64,000 bases of DNA, taken from contig OX637397.1 in assembly GCA_951799425.1 (NCBI GenBank), forward strand, positions 8,051,001-8,115,000, in the 5' to 3' direction. This DNA comes from Ilex aquifolium. Lineage: Eukaryota > Streptophyta > Magnoliopsida > Aquifoliales > Aquifoliaceae. Positions 46,780 through 61,876 of the stretch are shown here, piece by piece. Below the pieces are notes generated by a model. It was not told where the DNA came from. It made no database searches and was given only the letters and a program-made list of their open reading frames with translations. Each line of letters begins with the position of its first letter. The stretch's first letter is position 1. The translations under genes were made by a program, and so were the position numbers.

Positions 46780-49700
46780 AAAGAAAACAATTGATGAATG
46801 ATTTAGAGCAGAACCAAGTGGAGATTGAAAACAAAGGCAGCAAAAGCTCATATTTCAACCCAGTTATAGATACACCATATCAAACAGTTTTCAGATATCC
46901 AATATACTTTCCCCACATTTCGGGTCAGCTGACCTAATTTAATCTGTAATGTACAAAGGAACGTTTCTTACAACAAAGCCCTCCTTCATAAGATGCTTAA
47001 AAACTTAAGTTAGACTGGTGGAAGTCAATAAAAAAAAAATAAAAATAAAAAGCATTTCCTCCACATGGATTTCTTCCCATTTTGTGGATAGCATTGCTCT
47101 TGATGCAGAGACCTCCAGAAACTCCTCAACAGATGCTGCACAAATTCTACTGGCACTGACAAATCTCTTTGCAAGTTAGCATGAAATTCTAGCTGCAGAT
47201 TTAGTGGTGCACAGAACACCACATCTAAAGAAGGGCTTAGATACAAACTTCGACCACACTCCCACATTACATAGTAGTTTGTTTTGTCAAGGAGGATCGG
47301 TATGGTTTTGGGTCCACTTTTTTTACGGAGAGAGAGTGACATCCTCAATCACTATGCTGTAATCTCACCCTGGAGCAACAAGACATTATCAATAAGCTCT
47401 CATTAAATTTAAAATCTTATTTTTCTCAACTTAAAAATCTTCATATAAAAGCTAAAGCAGATACCAAAGTAAACATAACAGACTAATAAAGAATGGTTGT
47501 TATGAGGTAGAAGAATGCAACCATCGAAATGTATGTGATTACCATCTGTGCAACTTTTATGCGCCTTCCCATTAAAGGAAATCTAGAACCAACCTATTGA
47601 GATAATCAAACATACAAGCAACCCAGAAGAACCCTCATTTGCAGGCTGTCCAGAAACATGGACATTTTATTTTTAAGGAAGACAATATAGCAGTATAATA
47701 TACATGGAGAGAGAGAGAGAGAGAGAGCCAATGACAAATTTGAGAAACAAAATCTTGTTTGAGTTAAACTTCAAAGCGAAGCTTCAATACATCCCACATT
47801 CGTCAAAACTAAAATACTTCGTACCAAGAGTATCTCGACTTGGCTGGGGAAAATTTTAGGCATATTCCAAATCATTTTCCCTTAATTTTAATATCCCCAG
47901 GACATGGATTACGAAGCAAAAGCAGGTAGCATACTAACACTACAAGTGAAGGAACTCCATAGTTCTAAGATGCCTGTGCTTAAACAGAAAATTTTCTAAT
48001 GTACCTGTAAGTCTTAAGTGTTAAAAGCTCGTAAACCAAACAAAGTTCTGAGTTTAGTAAATTAACTTGAAAAACTAAAAGGGAGGTTGGGCTGAGGCAT
48101 GAAGTAAACTGGTAATGCATCAGAAGGCAGTCCACCAGTTCTGTAGAGAAAATATACACTGGCTGATGGAAACCAACTACTCTCTCAATCTCATCCACAG
48201 ACACATTTCAAGGAAGATACTAGTTTACAATGAAAGGTCAACTCTGGAAGGAGCCAAAAAGGCACCCCATCCATATAGGGAAAGAACTACAAACTTGATG
48301 AAGGCGAAAAATGGACAAACACACAGAAGGTAAACACCTAAAGTTTGTTGCCCATAATCATTTTGACCCCTCTACATAACAAAACCCTGACTACCACCAT
48401 CAGTCTCAATACTGAACTTTCTTCCCAATACCAACCTGAACTCAAGTTCGACATTTCAGTGTCTTAAATACGAGAGTGACTCCTGAACAATGACCATTTC
48501 ATTAGAATGCCAATAATTGGCAGGAATAATACAATGCCACAAGAACCTCACCCTTTGAAATATCTCCTTCCAAGCATGGCTTTGAGTGAGGACCAACAGA
48601 CCCTGTCTTTCTAGAGGAAGCACACCTGCCTGCTCAGAATATAAGTTCGAAGCAATCCTCTCCATCCATATAAAGTTTCTAATCAATCATCCTTTCCATT
48701 GTCTCCCCAACCCATGATATGAAAACAAAATTTGAGAGAGAGAGAGAGAGAAAACAAATAAAGTGTTGTTTCATACAAAAAAAATTGAAACCTCATAAAA
48801 ATCAAAGTACAAAGAAGGATAAAGCTTCCTTCAGAAAGAAACAAACACAGGAAAACTTAGGCAAAAACCAGAAGCAGAGGATGGAGCCCACTATCCATGT
48901 CCCAAGCAAAAGATCCAGGGGTAACCATGCTCCATGTATTCCCACAGATAAGGTGTACCCTCTAGCTAAAACATCAGTCTCTTCTTTCCATTTTGATATT
49001 CAACCAAGATAGATTCATAACCTAGCAAATCAAATGCCCACACCACTAGGATCCCAAAATAGCAGATCCAAACCAGGCACTACTCATACCAGAGTAGTAT
49101 GATGCAAGCATCCTTTGATCAAAGCTTTCAAGGACTAACACATCTTTTGACTTGAATAGGTACCAGATGCATCTGGATATGCAGCTTGTGCCCAAAGGAA
49201 AGTTTAAATAGGTAATTTAGCTAACCAACTCGAAACCAATTTGCAGTGGGTGAAATGACTCCTCAACCATATAAAACAACCTCAGGTTCTCTTTATAACC
49301 TCCCTCAAATAGAGCCTGGGCTCACATGTGGGCTTACATAACCAAAAGAAACAAACAAATAAACCCAAAAATTCAAAGGGATAAGAGCTTGGGTCCACTA
49401 GCCAGGCAAGGTCTGCTCTGATTCCATGTTAGAGGCATCCAACCCAAAAACAACTCATGATGGGTGGAGTGGGCCTTCAACCATATAAACCAATCTTGGT
49501 TGGTCTTATCTTTTCATATGAATACAAACTCTCTTTACACCAGCAAACCGAAGTCCATGGGAAAGAGATGAAAAACTGCATCACCGACACCCAAGAAAAT
49601 GTCATGAATTCCACGTTCTAAGCTGTCATTCAACATAAAGCAGGCAACTAGGCCTAAAAATGAACCAAGTAAAACCAAATATTGGAGTACGCAAGCTGAA

Positions 49701-50395
49701 CTTGTATTCAGATGAATATGTCGGGGGTAGCCTTGCCAGGTTTGGAAAATGTTTGTAGTTAGTTTCATCAATGATCCAATTTTAGCTGTGTACCATGGCC
49801 CAAACTCAAGCTCAAATAGGTTCCTTGCTATTTTGAGATGTTGAGAAGATAAAGAACCAAAAAGGATGGAAACCCTTATCAAACACCCTAGATCCGAGTC
49901 TCAAAAGAAAAAATGTAAAATCCTCAAATCCACAGGAGGAACCCTAACCCTGACCAATTGATAAACCTGCCAAAATTGAATATTTGACATAGTGAGGAAT
50001 GGGGAAGCTAAACTATACCAGCTACGGATCATCATCTACCTCAAGTTTTGGCACTTGATTCCTTTATCACTCCCTTACATAGTCCCAATTCCCACCTTGT
50101 TCTTCCTCTCATTACGCTTACAAGCCAAGCTGGCTACTGCTCCACCTTGGGTATACCAAAAGGGGCCTTACAGCACAAAATCACTCATCTCACACTAATA
50201 AGATACTTCACTAACAAATGTACATTGTACAAAACAACACTCACAGATGCCTTGTCAAATGCCACCAAACAAAACATATACAAGGAAGATGGTACGTAGT
50301 AACATCATTCTCAAAAGAAATACCGTGAGGATAAAAGACAAACCATCATTCACCTGGGGTTGAAAATCTCATATATTGGCCATTATCAACAGAAT
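46780..50395. other. Spacer downstream of the AMBRA1-like gene
   Basis: 3.6 kb with no supported gene. The GA repeats at 47706-47727 and 48735-48752 and a possible small retroelement at 49213-49515 are the only structures seen. Two open frames on the minus strand (47025-47348 and 49535-49882) are longer than neighbours but show no known domain, Kozak-like start or splice support. Confidence 0.4.
49213..49515 (-). mobile_element. Possible decayed TRIM
   Basis: GCTCTGATTCCA at 49416-49427 is a diverged reverse complement of the tRNA-Met primer site (TGGAATCAGAGC on the minus strand). It is followed directly by TGTTAGAGGC, a plausible LTR end. The LTR-like phrase TTCAACCATATAAACCAA near 49473 is repeated as CTCAACCATATAAAACAA near 49263, followed by a polypyrimidine AACCTCCCTC. 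Exact ends and target duplicates were not found. Confidence 0.4.
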
Positions 50396-53300
50396 TTAGC
50401 CTTCTAAAGCATATGTCGGAACCTACATGAACAAATGAAATAGTGATGAAAATAACAAAAGTGAAATAACTATTATAATCAGAATCATTCACTCAGCTAT
50501 TAGTCCGTACTCCAGACTACAATAGGTAAAGCACAAGAATGCAAGATAATCTCAATTCACAAGCCAAAAAGATCTTCACGCAGATAGGCCCCAGGGGCAG
50601 TCTGTGTATTTGGGCTGATGCATTCAGTCACCGAGGGAAGCATAGGCCACAATTTTTAGAAGAAAAGAACCGTCTCCATTCCTCTCGCGATAAGCAGCTT
50701 CTTTTAATATTTTTAAGATACCAACACATATAAATTGGACGAGAGATCCTCGATTTGTAAGCAGATTCTTGTAACATTATTTTTGATGGCATCATGCATT
50801 ATTTATGAATAAATGCACTCTAATAAATTTATATGTGTGGTGGACATTTACGCCAAGCAAGTTTCCTTCAAGTTTATATAACTTTATAGTCAAAAAGAGG
50901 GCTAAACTAAAGCACAAGAGGGCATCTTGACAACAATGCAATCCAAACTTCAGCATTCTTCAATGTTCCAATATAGTATCCACATATACCAGTTAAACTT
51001 CGTGCATTTCCAAACTAAAGTCTTGGAATTCATAGAAACCTAGTTATGCAGTAGGATCAATTCCATTCCTCGAATACCCAATTGTCCATATCCTTTGATG
51101 AACACATTTCAATTAACACCGCCATACACTAAATTCACAAAGATAAAATATGATAATCCCTTGTACCTAGTTTAGTCTTCTGTAAACCTCTAAAGACATT
51201 GTCACATTCCCAGAACAAAGAACTTTTTTAAAAAAAGGACCTGTAGAAAGACTATTTTTGGGCCTGACATGTTCAGAAACTTCATTCTCATTCTTTCCCC
51301 ATCCTGCTGTTGGTCACAATGTTGCTCCATTGATCGATATGGGTGCTGCAAAAGGGAATTTGTTGTAACCATTTACTTTCCCTTTCCTCGATTCCTTTTA
51401 GAAAGCTAGAGTAATTGAATGAGAGATCCAATTTTCTTGTGGAGAAGGACCTAAGGCCATCCATATACTCCTGCAGTTCCAAGTAGAGATTTCATGGGAG
51501 TTTCACCACTTGTCCAAGTGCCTTCTCCGTCATCTCTACCTTCAGATCAATTTTAGTTTGGCACTTGAGTCTTGACATATGGCACTTGTAGCTTAGGCCA
51601 GTTGGATTTGGATGCCTAACTAACAACAAGACAGTCATCAAACTAACAACTTTGAAATATATATATCTCATTGACATTTATCATTTCTCTTCGATATTAC
51701 CAACAGTTCCCCACCAATTCCAACAATGTGAATCATACTTTGCATGAAGTAGAGCCATGCCTCCGCTGTGTGCCCCTTTGAACTCAGTTAAATTTATTTG
51801 AGGCATTCAATATGTTGCAAACTCTTGAACTACCACGTCAAAACAAAATTTTGAAATGAATGTGAAAATATAGCTCAAAGTAACAGAAACCAATTGGTGC
51901 TGGGTGCACTTGAGCAAAAAAATAAATAGGGCACTTGGTCTGCATTTTGGTAACCACCATTTTGTAACAGTCTTAAACATATATATATGTATATGCCTAT
52001 TCTATAAATCTGAGTTTTGATTGATTGAATGTAGTTAGAATGCCACACAGTAATGTGTTCATGGCATCACACCCAACTTATGAGGGAAAATTTGGAATTG
52101 GGTCATCCACCAAAATATATAACAATGCACAACTTAATTAAAGGAAAGGTGGTAAATCAAATGGTAAATTTGGCATTTGTAATACCTCAAGCATGTTTTC
52201 ATCGGGAGAACAGGATGCCATAAGGTTCGACCCATGGGAAACGTCATATTGTAGGATTCTCAGCTTCCCTTCCTGCATGTTTAGAGAAAAATGTCAGAAA
52301 AATTATTTCCAGAAGCAAAGACATAAAAATTCATAACAAATTTCTGCTGTTCACCTTAGTTCCATAGACAAGGCCACCACCAACTGAGGGATGAAAACAA
52401 GCTACATTGACCTCATCGTCTGCACTAGGAAGAACTCTCACAAGTTCCATATCCGAAACTCTATAGACCTGATTAATGAAAACAGACTATGAATGGCGAA
52501 ACTTCCAATACCGTTGAATATTAGTACATATTTTAATATGATTTTCAGTTTAGGGTAGCCTTACTTACAGCTATACTTCTAATACATTCACTTCATTTTA
52601 TGCAACCAAATGGTTAGCACAAGTACATAGGATGGAGCTGGAGTAATTTATGTGGAGTGAAAATAGGGTGCTCTTAGCATTTCTATATAACATTACAAAT
52701 AAATTCACCAGTACTGCTTGTACACTAGACTGAATTACACAAGTCAACCATGTATATAACACTCAATGTGAGTAATAAAGAACCTAAAAATGATCCATAG
52801 AGAGAAGGAAAAGTTTGAGGGCCTAGGGAAGAGACACCATATGCTTATGCCATTATTCCTATTTCAACGATAATGTGCACAAGAATCCACTCTGAGGTAA
52901 TTATGACTCAATTTCTAACATAAATATCATCCTTTTTTAACCTTTAATCAAAGACGTTTTCCTCATTTTTAGTGTCACTTTCTACAAATTCTCCTTCCTG
53001 ATATGAAATAAGCCAGAAATAGCAATTCCTCATAGATGTTGTAAACATCAGTTTTCAAACCTCACAGGTAGGTTTGTTAAAATTCAACACGACACGATTA
53101 ATCGACACGAATGAAGCGGGTTTGGGTGATATCTTAACGGGTTTGGGCGGTAAACAGTTTGACTCGCCATACACGTTTAATAAACGGGTCGTGTTTGGGT
53201 AAGACCTGTTAAACCGTTTATCACACGTTTACCCGTTTAAATAAAATTAATATAATAATAAATTAATAATTATTTTAAAAAATTAACCAAAAAAAAGAAA

Positions 53301-56300
53301 TACAAAAATCAATACAAAAAAATAAAATAAAATAAAATAAAACAGTAGTTCAAAGACAAAAGAGGAGATGGGGAGCAGTTCAAAGATAAAGGCAAACCAA
53401 TGCCTTTTGTTTTTGTCCCACATCGGTAAATGAGGGGAGATGGGGAGGACTCACTTGCCTATAAAAGTCAGTGGCCTCTTGCTTTTTTTTTAGCCTTCTA
53501 GTCTGATTTTTATGTGAGATTTGACTAGAAATTCTTCTTTTTTGTGGTAAGTACAACTGGCAGTAAAAAAAATAGAGTATTAAAATTTGTTGATATAATC
53601 TTTTTAAAATTAAATAGGTTAAACGAGTCAGTGTCATGTTACCCGTTTATTAAACGGATCGTGTACGTGTTGAGATTTTTCACCCGTTTATTAAACGTGT
53701 CGTGTACGGGTTTACATGTTTTTTATAATATCACCCGTTTAACCCGACACGTTTGACACCCCTACTCACTGGCAATTCATATCCTACTATATTCTCAAAT
53801 GAGAATGAGCAAAAAATAGTACCTACCTAGCATTTCATAACAAATCGCACGTGACCGTTGTTACCGGCAATTCTTAACAGTGAAGAATTATGAAATGCCC
53901 TGCATGCCTCACGAGATGACATTATCAATATATGAATTCTACTAGTAACTAGTAGTATTCTTCTCTTTATCCTCAACAAACTTCAAATTTAGCATGCTCG
54001 CTTATTATGTTTATGTCTTTCGCCTTAAGAAGTTCCATTTTTCCTTTGGTTTTTGGAAGCAGCAATCAGGGATGCAGGGTTAAGACACAGTTCAAGCTCC
54101 CAAAGGGGGCGAAACCCATACTAACTGTTTTACCACTGACTGACCTGCCTCATAATAATCTTGAGATGCCAAATGTGAAACACAATAAATAATTCTTTTG
54201 TTTTCTTTTAATACGTGATATGCATGCACCCATGACTCAAAGCATGTCCCCCTTTCAAGGGTGACAAAAGTCGCTGTCCAAGCTAGCAGCTGGCGATCTA
54301 AAGCCCGCAACTTCTGAATAGTCTCAGAATGGTGCTTTGCAAGTTCAACAAACAAGGATATAAGCAACCTAAACATGTTCAACCTTGCATACACAACTTC
54401 CTCACAAAGGACATCAAAAATCTCAAAGCATTTAGTTGGTTAATGTCAAACCAAGCAACAATTGCTTGGCTGTCAATGCACATTGTTACCCAACAAGGAA
54501 CTAATACCAGTTGTAGGTACATTGGCCAGGGAAGGCACAATCTGAGATTAAGTGTGTAGTAGAACACACTTTTATATATTCCTTGTTCTACTACTACAAA
54601 GAATATATAACTGATAGCATGATATTGATGATGTAAGATATTAATGAATTTTATATTCTGCATAGTTGGAGAGAATGCTGATTCTGTAGCATGTCAAATA
54701 CAAAAAAGCAATATGTCATACGAAGTAAAGCCAATGCTCATATCCACTGAGAGACGCTTATGGCAGAGGAAACAGAACAACTAAAAGCACCTCCACTCCA
54801 TTTCTAAAATAGAAAGAGATATACGTGGCGCAAAACTTACAGATGTTCAAGTATAATACATGAACTTTACCTCCAGAATGGTGTAAATGGGTACTGTTGT
54901 TTCTCCATCAATCACAACACTCTTGAGAAGTGAACTATGACGACGACCATAGGCAAGTAACAAATGCTCAGATGTAGGAGAGAACTGCAATCACAATAAT
55001 TTAAGTAAAACTTCAATCAATGTTAAGTAAGATCACTAAGACTCGTTCAATTTAAAACACCTATTACATCTCTTAAAAATATGGATCTCTTATTATAGAG
55101 TCTCCAGAATTGAATATTTCAACGAAATTAAAGCCACAGGAATAAAAAGAAGCTCCTGTTCATTTTATATCAGATTTCGCAATCCATCGCATACCACACC
55201 CTACAGATTTATGGCATGATATTATATTCGCCTGTTCACATATGCACAAGCAAAGAGATTCTAAACATATACACCCTCTATCCTAACAGAAGACTAGCAA
55301 TGCAAATATTAGCTTGCCTAAACAAACACAATTTGCTTCTCATAAAGGAATCTTCCCTCTCTTTAAATGATATCTCTACTTACATGATTCTACCTCCTCA
55401 CAGACCTCTCTAAGTCTATATGCCAATCAATATAGAGCAGGACACCATGTGAAAAAGTGGGACAGGTACACCCACATCATACCAAATTCGATTGGGAACT
55501 TGAAACTGGAAACCCTCAATACTTTCAATCTCACCCCAAAGAATTTAGAAACTACAATTAATTCCCTTACAGCAAAAGATTATGGTTCTCAACCAAAGCC
55601 TATTAAAACAATACCAAAGCCAGAACTTGATAACCATGTCCTTTCATTAATTGAATAGGATCATGAGTAAATATCATTGGAAGCATCACACTTTTCTAAA
55701 TGTAAATTGAAGGATCTCATTATTTGTCTCCCGTTTTCTCTGTTAGCTATAATAACATCAATTGGCATTTCTTACAGGGTGGGGGCCACCCAGCTGCAAA
55801 AAAGGGGAGTAAGAGATTGGTAGTGGTACTGGGTTACAACTATTTCCAAAAGAGTTTAGAGTTTAGACTAGGAAGCAGAGGAGGAGTAGAGTGGAATAAA
55901 CATGATACAAATTAGCAAGTCGGCATAAAAAATAAGAACATATCCATAATATTGATGAAAATGAATATAATTAAAGCCCCAAATGACAAAAGAAATAGTA
56001 CCAACAATTTATTTATTCATTTGCTTCCTTTTTTGATAAGAAATGAGAATTTCATCAGAGGGAGAAAAGAAATACACATGAGAAGATCAAGAGATTCAAA
56101 ACAGAGAAACAGTAAAATAAAGAGGCTCCCTACAAAAACAAAAACAAAAAATGTGCCCCATCACTCCTCAAGACGGGGTACAAATGACCTCTAAATGAAT
56201 CCAGAGTTGATGTTCTTTCTTGGCCAGGCTGTCAGATTAAGGCACACCCTCAATATTGACTGCCTTTACAGCTCAAAATTGATAGCATACACCAGCTAGA

Positions 56301-59300
56301 TCAATAAGAAAGTAACAGAGGACACACAAACCTTTCTTCTTCTTTGCAGTAGGCCTTTTAATGACTACGTTTACATCATTTTAAATCAAATTTGTATCCT
56401 TTGTGAGAATTATAGCAGAACATGTGTTTTTGTAGCATTTAAACATGAAATCGTACAGAAATGGTGCATATGGCCATAGAGAAATTGACCTGGATTGAAG
56501 TTAAACAATGAGCAGCTCTGATTGCCCGTGACGCAAGAACCAAACCAAATCTAGATAAATGGAAAGGACATCAGACTACATACGCATAACTATTAACAAA
56601 AGCTACACAATAAAGAACTCAACATGTAAAGGGGTGGGTGGGAAGTTTAAACTTACGTTGCCTCCTCAAGAGAATATATTCGCAGCTCATACATGACTTG
56701 TTGTGCTGCGATTGGATGCCTTGTTGGAGATGTTGCAGCCCCTGTGGGCATCTGGCCATGGAAACCAGGATCAGCTTCCATGTTCGGTAGAAAACATGCA
56801 ACACAGGCTGCCAAAAATCTCCCACAAGATGAAAAATGGGCACCCATTTCACTGGAAGGAATAAAAAATCCATGTAAGTATTTAAAGGAATTTCGCTCAA
56901 GTACTATGCAGTTTTTGCTGTAACATGACACTCAGAAAATAGTACAAAATTTAACTATGTGCTTATCAAAATGAGCTCAAGCTCAAAGATGAACTACTTC
57001 AGGAAACTGGAAGTGCCAACCACTTCCACTTGCATGTAGAGGCTCCAGTTCTTTATTACAAAGTACAGATAACTAATAAGCTTAACAATATTAAATTTGA
57101 ACATAGAGCTAAACATGCCAAATATTTAGCATGGTGAAGAAATATACCTACAGAGTACGGCATGTGGTATAGTCAAGCGACATCTTTCAGCATCAAGAAA
57201 TGCACGAGGATCTTTGACATCATGTGGCCATATTCTAAGCTTCACAGTGCAAGGTAACTCAGCAGCAGCTGCTGCAGCCAACGATGTGGCTAGCTCAGAC
57301 TGGATCCGGCTAACATAAGGCTGAGAATCCCTCTCATCACGTGCAATACTATTTAAAGTAGCAGTTGCAGCAGCTACAGAAGGGGACATCATACGAGAGC
57401 GTGAAGAACGGTGCCGTGAACCAGGTCTTCCAGTACTTCTGGATTGACCACTACTTTGAACCGCCGGAGCAGGGTTATCTGTTTCACTATATGTCGGTAA
57501 GTTTTCAGGAGCACCAACATTGAGTGGAGGCATTACGCGTTGGACAGCTTGGCTTTGTCCAATCAACCACCCTTGCAGGAATGGTAATTCCCAATATGCT
57601 GGATCACCATAAGGAAAGAATTGATTACTTCTTTCTTCAGGCTGCACATCAGTCTCCATAGCATCCACAACAGGTTGAGGAACAGAGTCTTCAGGTACAG
57701 GAGAGCTACTAGGTTCAACAGGAGACAACAAAAGTTCATACTGGCCTGAGGGAGTTGAATATGTAAGAAGCCGCACTGAGGCAGTAGGTTCCATTCTATG
57801 GTCGGCAGTCGAACTGACATCCATATCAGTTTGCTGCAAAGGTATTCTCTCATTACCTCTACCCATCGAAGGCCACATCAAGAACGGTAGAGACATGAGC
57901 GGTAATTCATTTGCTGAATTAGATCCATAATTAGATTGACCATCTGCCAAATATACAGTAGGAGGAGGGTAGCTAAAGTAACCCGGGGAAGTTGCGAGTG
58001 TCATTGGAGAATCTGATGACTCTAGGTCATTGACCTGCAAATCCGGACAATAGTAGGATCAGCAGCAATCAAAATAAGAAGCAAATAATTCACATAACAG
58101 CACCAAAAACGTTACCTCCGCAGTTAGAAGAAATGGGGCAGCATGTGGATGAAAATGCACAGCCCGAAGTGAACGGCGTGTTTTAAGTATGATGGTTGGT
58201 GAGGATGTCTCCCCTCTTCTGTTGTAGTGCCATATATAGAGCTACCATAGATTCCAACGTCAAAGCCATCATAGGATGTCCAATATAAAATTCAAAGGAA
58301 TGCTAAGGTAAAGATTCCTCACCTTATGGCCTGAAGCAACAGCCAAAAGTTCCCCTTGGGCATGGAAAGCAATAGAAGCAATAGGACGGTCTGCACAAAG
58401 AAAAAACATCTGACAAGCCAAACCTACCATTCAACTAGACAAACAGTAACAATATTTTTTTGCTGACATGTTGAGATGTTACAGAGAGAGATCTACAAAA
58501 GGAATTACAAAAATCACGCGATCCTATACACTCAGCAGTGTTTGCATCCCACAGGCGAACTTCATGATCCAAACTTCCACTTGCAAGAATGTCAGGACAC
58601 AATGGGTGGAATCTAACCTGCAAAAGTTCCACCAGCATAGAGGATGGTATAGGATACTAGGGAAGAACAGCACATTCAAGGAATTGGCATGCAGTTGGGT
58701 TCATATAATATTGCAGAAGGACAATCAGAAACTTCCAGCATATGGATATGAAATGAAGTTCAAGCAATGCTGAAAACCTGACTTATTATAAAATACTTTT
58801 AACAAGGGAATGCTGTATAACATGCAAACACGTAAACATATTTTATAAACAAAGAAAATGCAAGAACAAAAAAGAGTCATAACAATCGACAAAAATGCCA
58901 AATATATAAATCTTCATCTTCTTATGGGGAAAAAAAAAATCATAAATCTTCTTGTTCACATGGTCATATTTCGATATCATATTACATAGATAAATAAGAT
59001 ACCAGAGCTGCCCCTCCAATTAGTGTGATAATCTGATGTGTGACATTTTTGAAACCAAGAATATCCTTCAGCATTGCAAAGCTATCAATAACATAAAATT
59101 ACAAGGAACTGTTCAAGAGAAGATGAAGAATTCTCTTCTTATATTATTCCTACTTGATTTGGTCTTTTTTCTTTTCTCAACTCCAAGATTCCTTGAAATC
59201 TAGCAAAAAACGTCTCCAACTGATTGCCAATGGCCCAACTTTCATAGACTATTTCATCAAAACCAGACAGCAACAATATCTAGTAAATATAAAGTGGGAT

Positions 59301-61845
59301 CGAAACAAAATCAATGATCAAGAAACAAGAACCCCTAGTAGCACTTTTTCTGCATTCAGCCAAGAGAAATATTCACATCCAACCAAACCATATAAGAGTC
59401 CACATGCCACTCTATCCTACAGCACTCCTTCTCCAACCCAAGTGCTAAAGATAGACTACCTATCCATCCCATCATTAAGCATCTACATAATTGTTGAACT
59501 TCAAGGATTGTCCTCAGAAGTAGTGTTTGTTGGTGGTTGCATTCTTCTTGAACAATAACAGAACTATACTGTAAAAACCAGACAACATTTCATTGGTGCA
59601 ACATCCTACAATAACAACCTAAGCCCAGCTCCTTCACAGATGTACCCTACTTAAACAAGAGGAATGTGCACCCTCAAGCTTATAGATTGAGCATCAATTA
59701 ACCAGTCCTCCTCAAGTGGAGCGGCTAAAGCCAAGTTGTTTATGAAAACATGCAAGCTAAGCGTGATAAATGTGTATGCATTCCAGCTTAAGAAAACACA
59801 TTCAACAAGCATAACTAGGTTGCTACAGATATGTTCTCTTCTTTGGCTCTTGAAATTGCATCCAGAAGTTGTTGGAACAGCTCACACACCCACTTTATCA
59901 TCTGTTGTATACCTCTATTAAAATAAAATGGCTTGATGTTTATTCATCAATGAATGACTCCTATCCATTCATATCTATTTCTCAAGCTTGGGATGCTGTT
60001 AGTTCACGAAGATCAAATGACCAATTTTGAATGTCATTCCTATTCAATCATATTCTTTCCATCAAAGACAAAAGTCCTCACAAAACCAGCCAGAATTGTA
60101 TAAGATAAGACAGATCAATGCATCAGCATAATGCAAAATTAATGCATGGCAAAAGACATGACCACAATCTAACAGAAGACGCGATACTTCATTGAGCTGA
60201 AAAATTCCCTGTAGTATACCAAATTGAGTTCAAAGAAAAGGCTAGTTGAATTACATGACCGGGAAAGGCAGACTGTCCAGCCAACAACAGCAGATGTGAG
60301 CTATAAAAGCTTCCAGCACATTAAAAGGTTGTTTTTTTCATTTAATTATGCATAAGGACCTTAAATAGCTTATTACCAATAAAATAACCCACTTAAAAAT
60401 TTCCACAAAAATTCACTTTTAATATTATAAATTTGTGTCCTAAATATCAGATAGAAAAAGGACATAAGATTATATGCACTGTCTACAACTCCCGAGAAAG
60501 GAACCATTCCCGATAGATATGCATCCAGATTGTGCAAACTACAGTAAAACTGATTGAATTTTCAATAATTAATATTCTCTTTATTATCCTTTCTCTCTTG
60601 GGTTCAACCGGAACATTCTTATTTGGACTATCAGCTGCTATCTGTCGCTCCATTATCCAAATGAGTTTAATAGATGTGCAAAGTTTCAAAACACAGGCTT
60701 ACCACCCAAGGTGTCCTCCGATGACCACTCAACACTTTTAAACACCTCCCAGTTTGGCAATCAATTATCTTTACAGTATGGTCTCCACTGCCACCATGTA
60801 ACACATTAAAGTTAGCAAAGTTACACATACTTTTACAATCAATTGAATTGAGAGAATAACATCAACTTACTGTGTGGAAGCAAGCGTTTTTCCATCAGGG
60901 CTGAAGGCTGCCGCTATCGTTGACCGAGGAGGAGGCAGCAGTGGACAATATCTGGCTGATAAATTCTGCAGTGATTCCGCCTCTACCCTGAAACGATAAA
61001 AAATGTTTCAGAAAATTTATCAGAGGGGTAATTTATGGGTTACACAGCAACAAAGTGCCAATCCATGAATGAGAAAAAATAAACACAAGAAAGGAAATAG
61101 ATGTATATATCCAATTTCGGTAAGAAGGTAAGAATGCAAAATAGCTACCGCTAAAATATCAATTACCATGAAAGAAGTCCTTGTCTTGCATCTCTTGCTG
61201 CTTCGCATTTCAGCCCCAATGAATCAATATGGCCTATAGAAGCCTCTCCCCATAACTTTTTAGAAGAATGTTTGGTTCGAGGAGATACCTCCCTCCGTGC
61301 TAACAGTTGAAATACATTACTACAGCTAGCACAATTGTACAACGGAACTCAATCAGCTCAAAAAAACTCAAATACATGCAAAATAACCTAAATCTTGGCA
61401 CTATCCTTTGCAAACACAAAGTTATAGGTCATTATGTACTCTTTTTTTTTTTTGATAGGAAACAATACTAATTAATAATAAAAATATATGTGGTACAATA
61501 TGAAAGCAAAGGTGAACATGTAGTCCAACCATAGTGCATCACAGCATAAAAGCGCTACATCAGAACTGAAAAAATAGAAAAACAAGCAAAATGGATAATT
61601 ATCATCCGCGAACAGTTTTCCAACTCCTCAAAATTCCAAAAAAGAGGCAAATTTGCAAACTCCTTCAATGCCGATGCCCAGAAGAATGCTAAGAAGTAGA
61701 TAGATTCCATAATCCTTCAAGCAACTCACACTTATCTTAAAAATTCATGTTTCAATGGGTTACAATGTGGAATCAATACATGCAAAATAACCCAAATTTT
61801 GGGCTTGTCCCTTACAAACAAAGTTATATTTCATCATGTACCATC

Positions 61846-61876
<31 letters not shown>

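Noticed and set aside
47025-47348. Minus-strand 107-codon frame as an exon
   Set aside because: No recognisable domain, no matching splice partner and a poly-A/poly-T edge.
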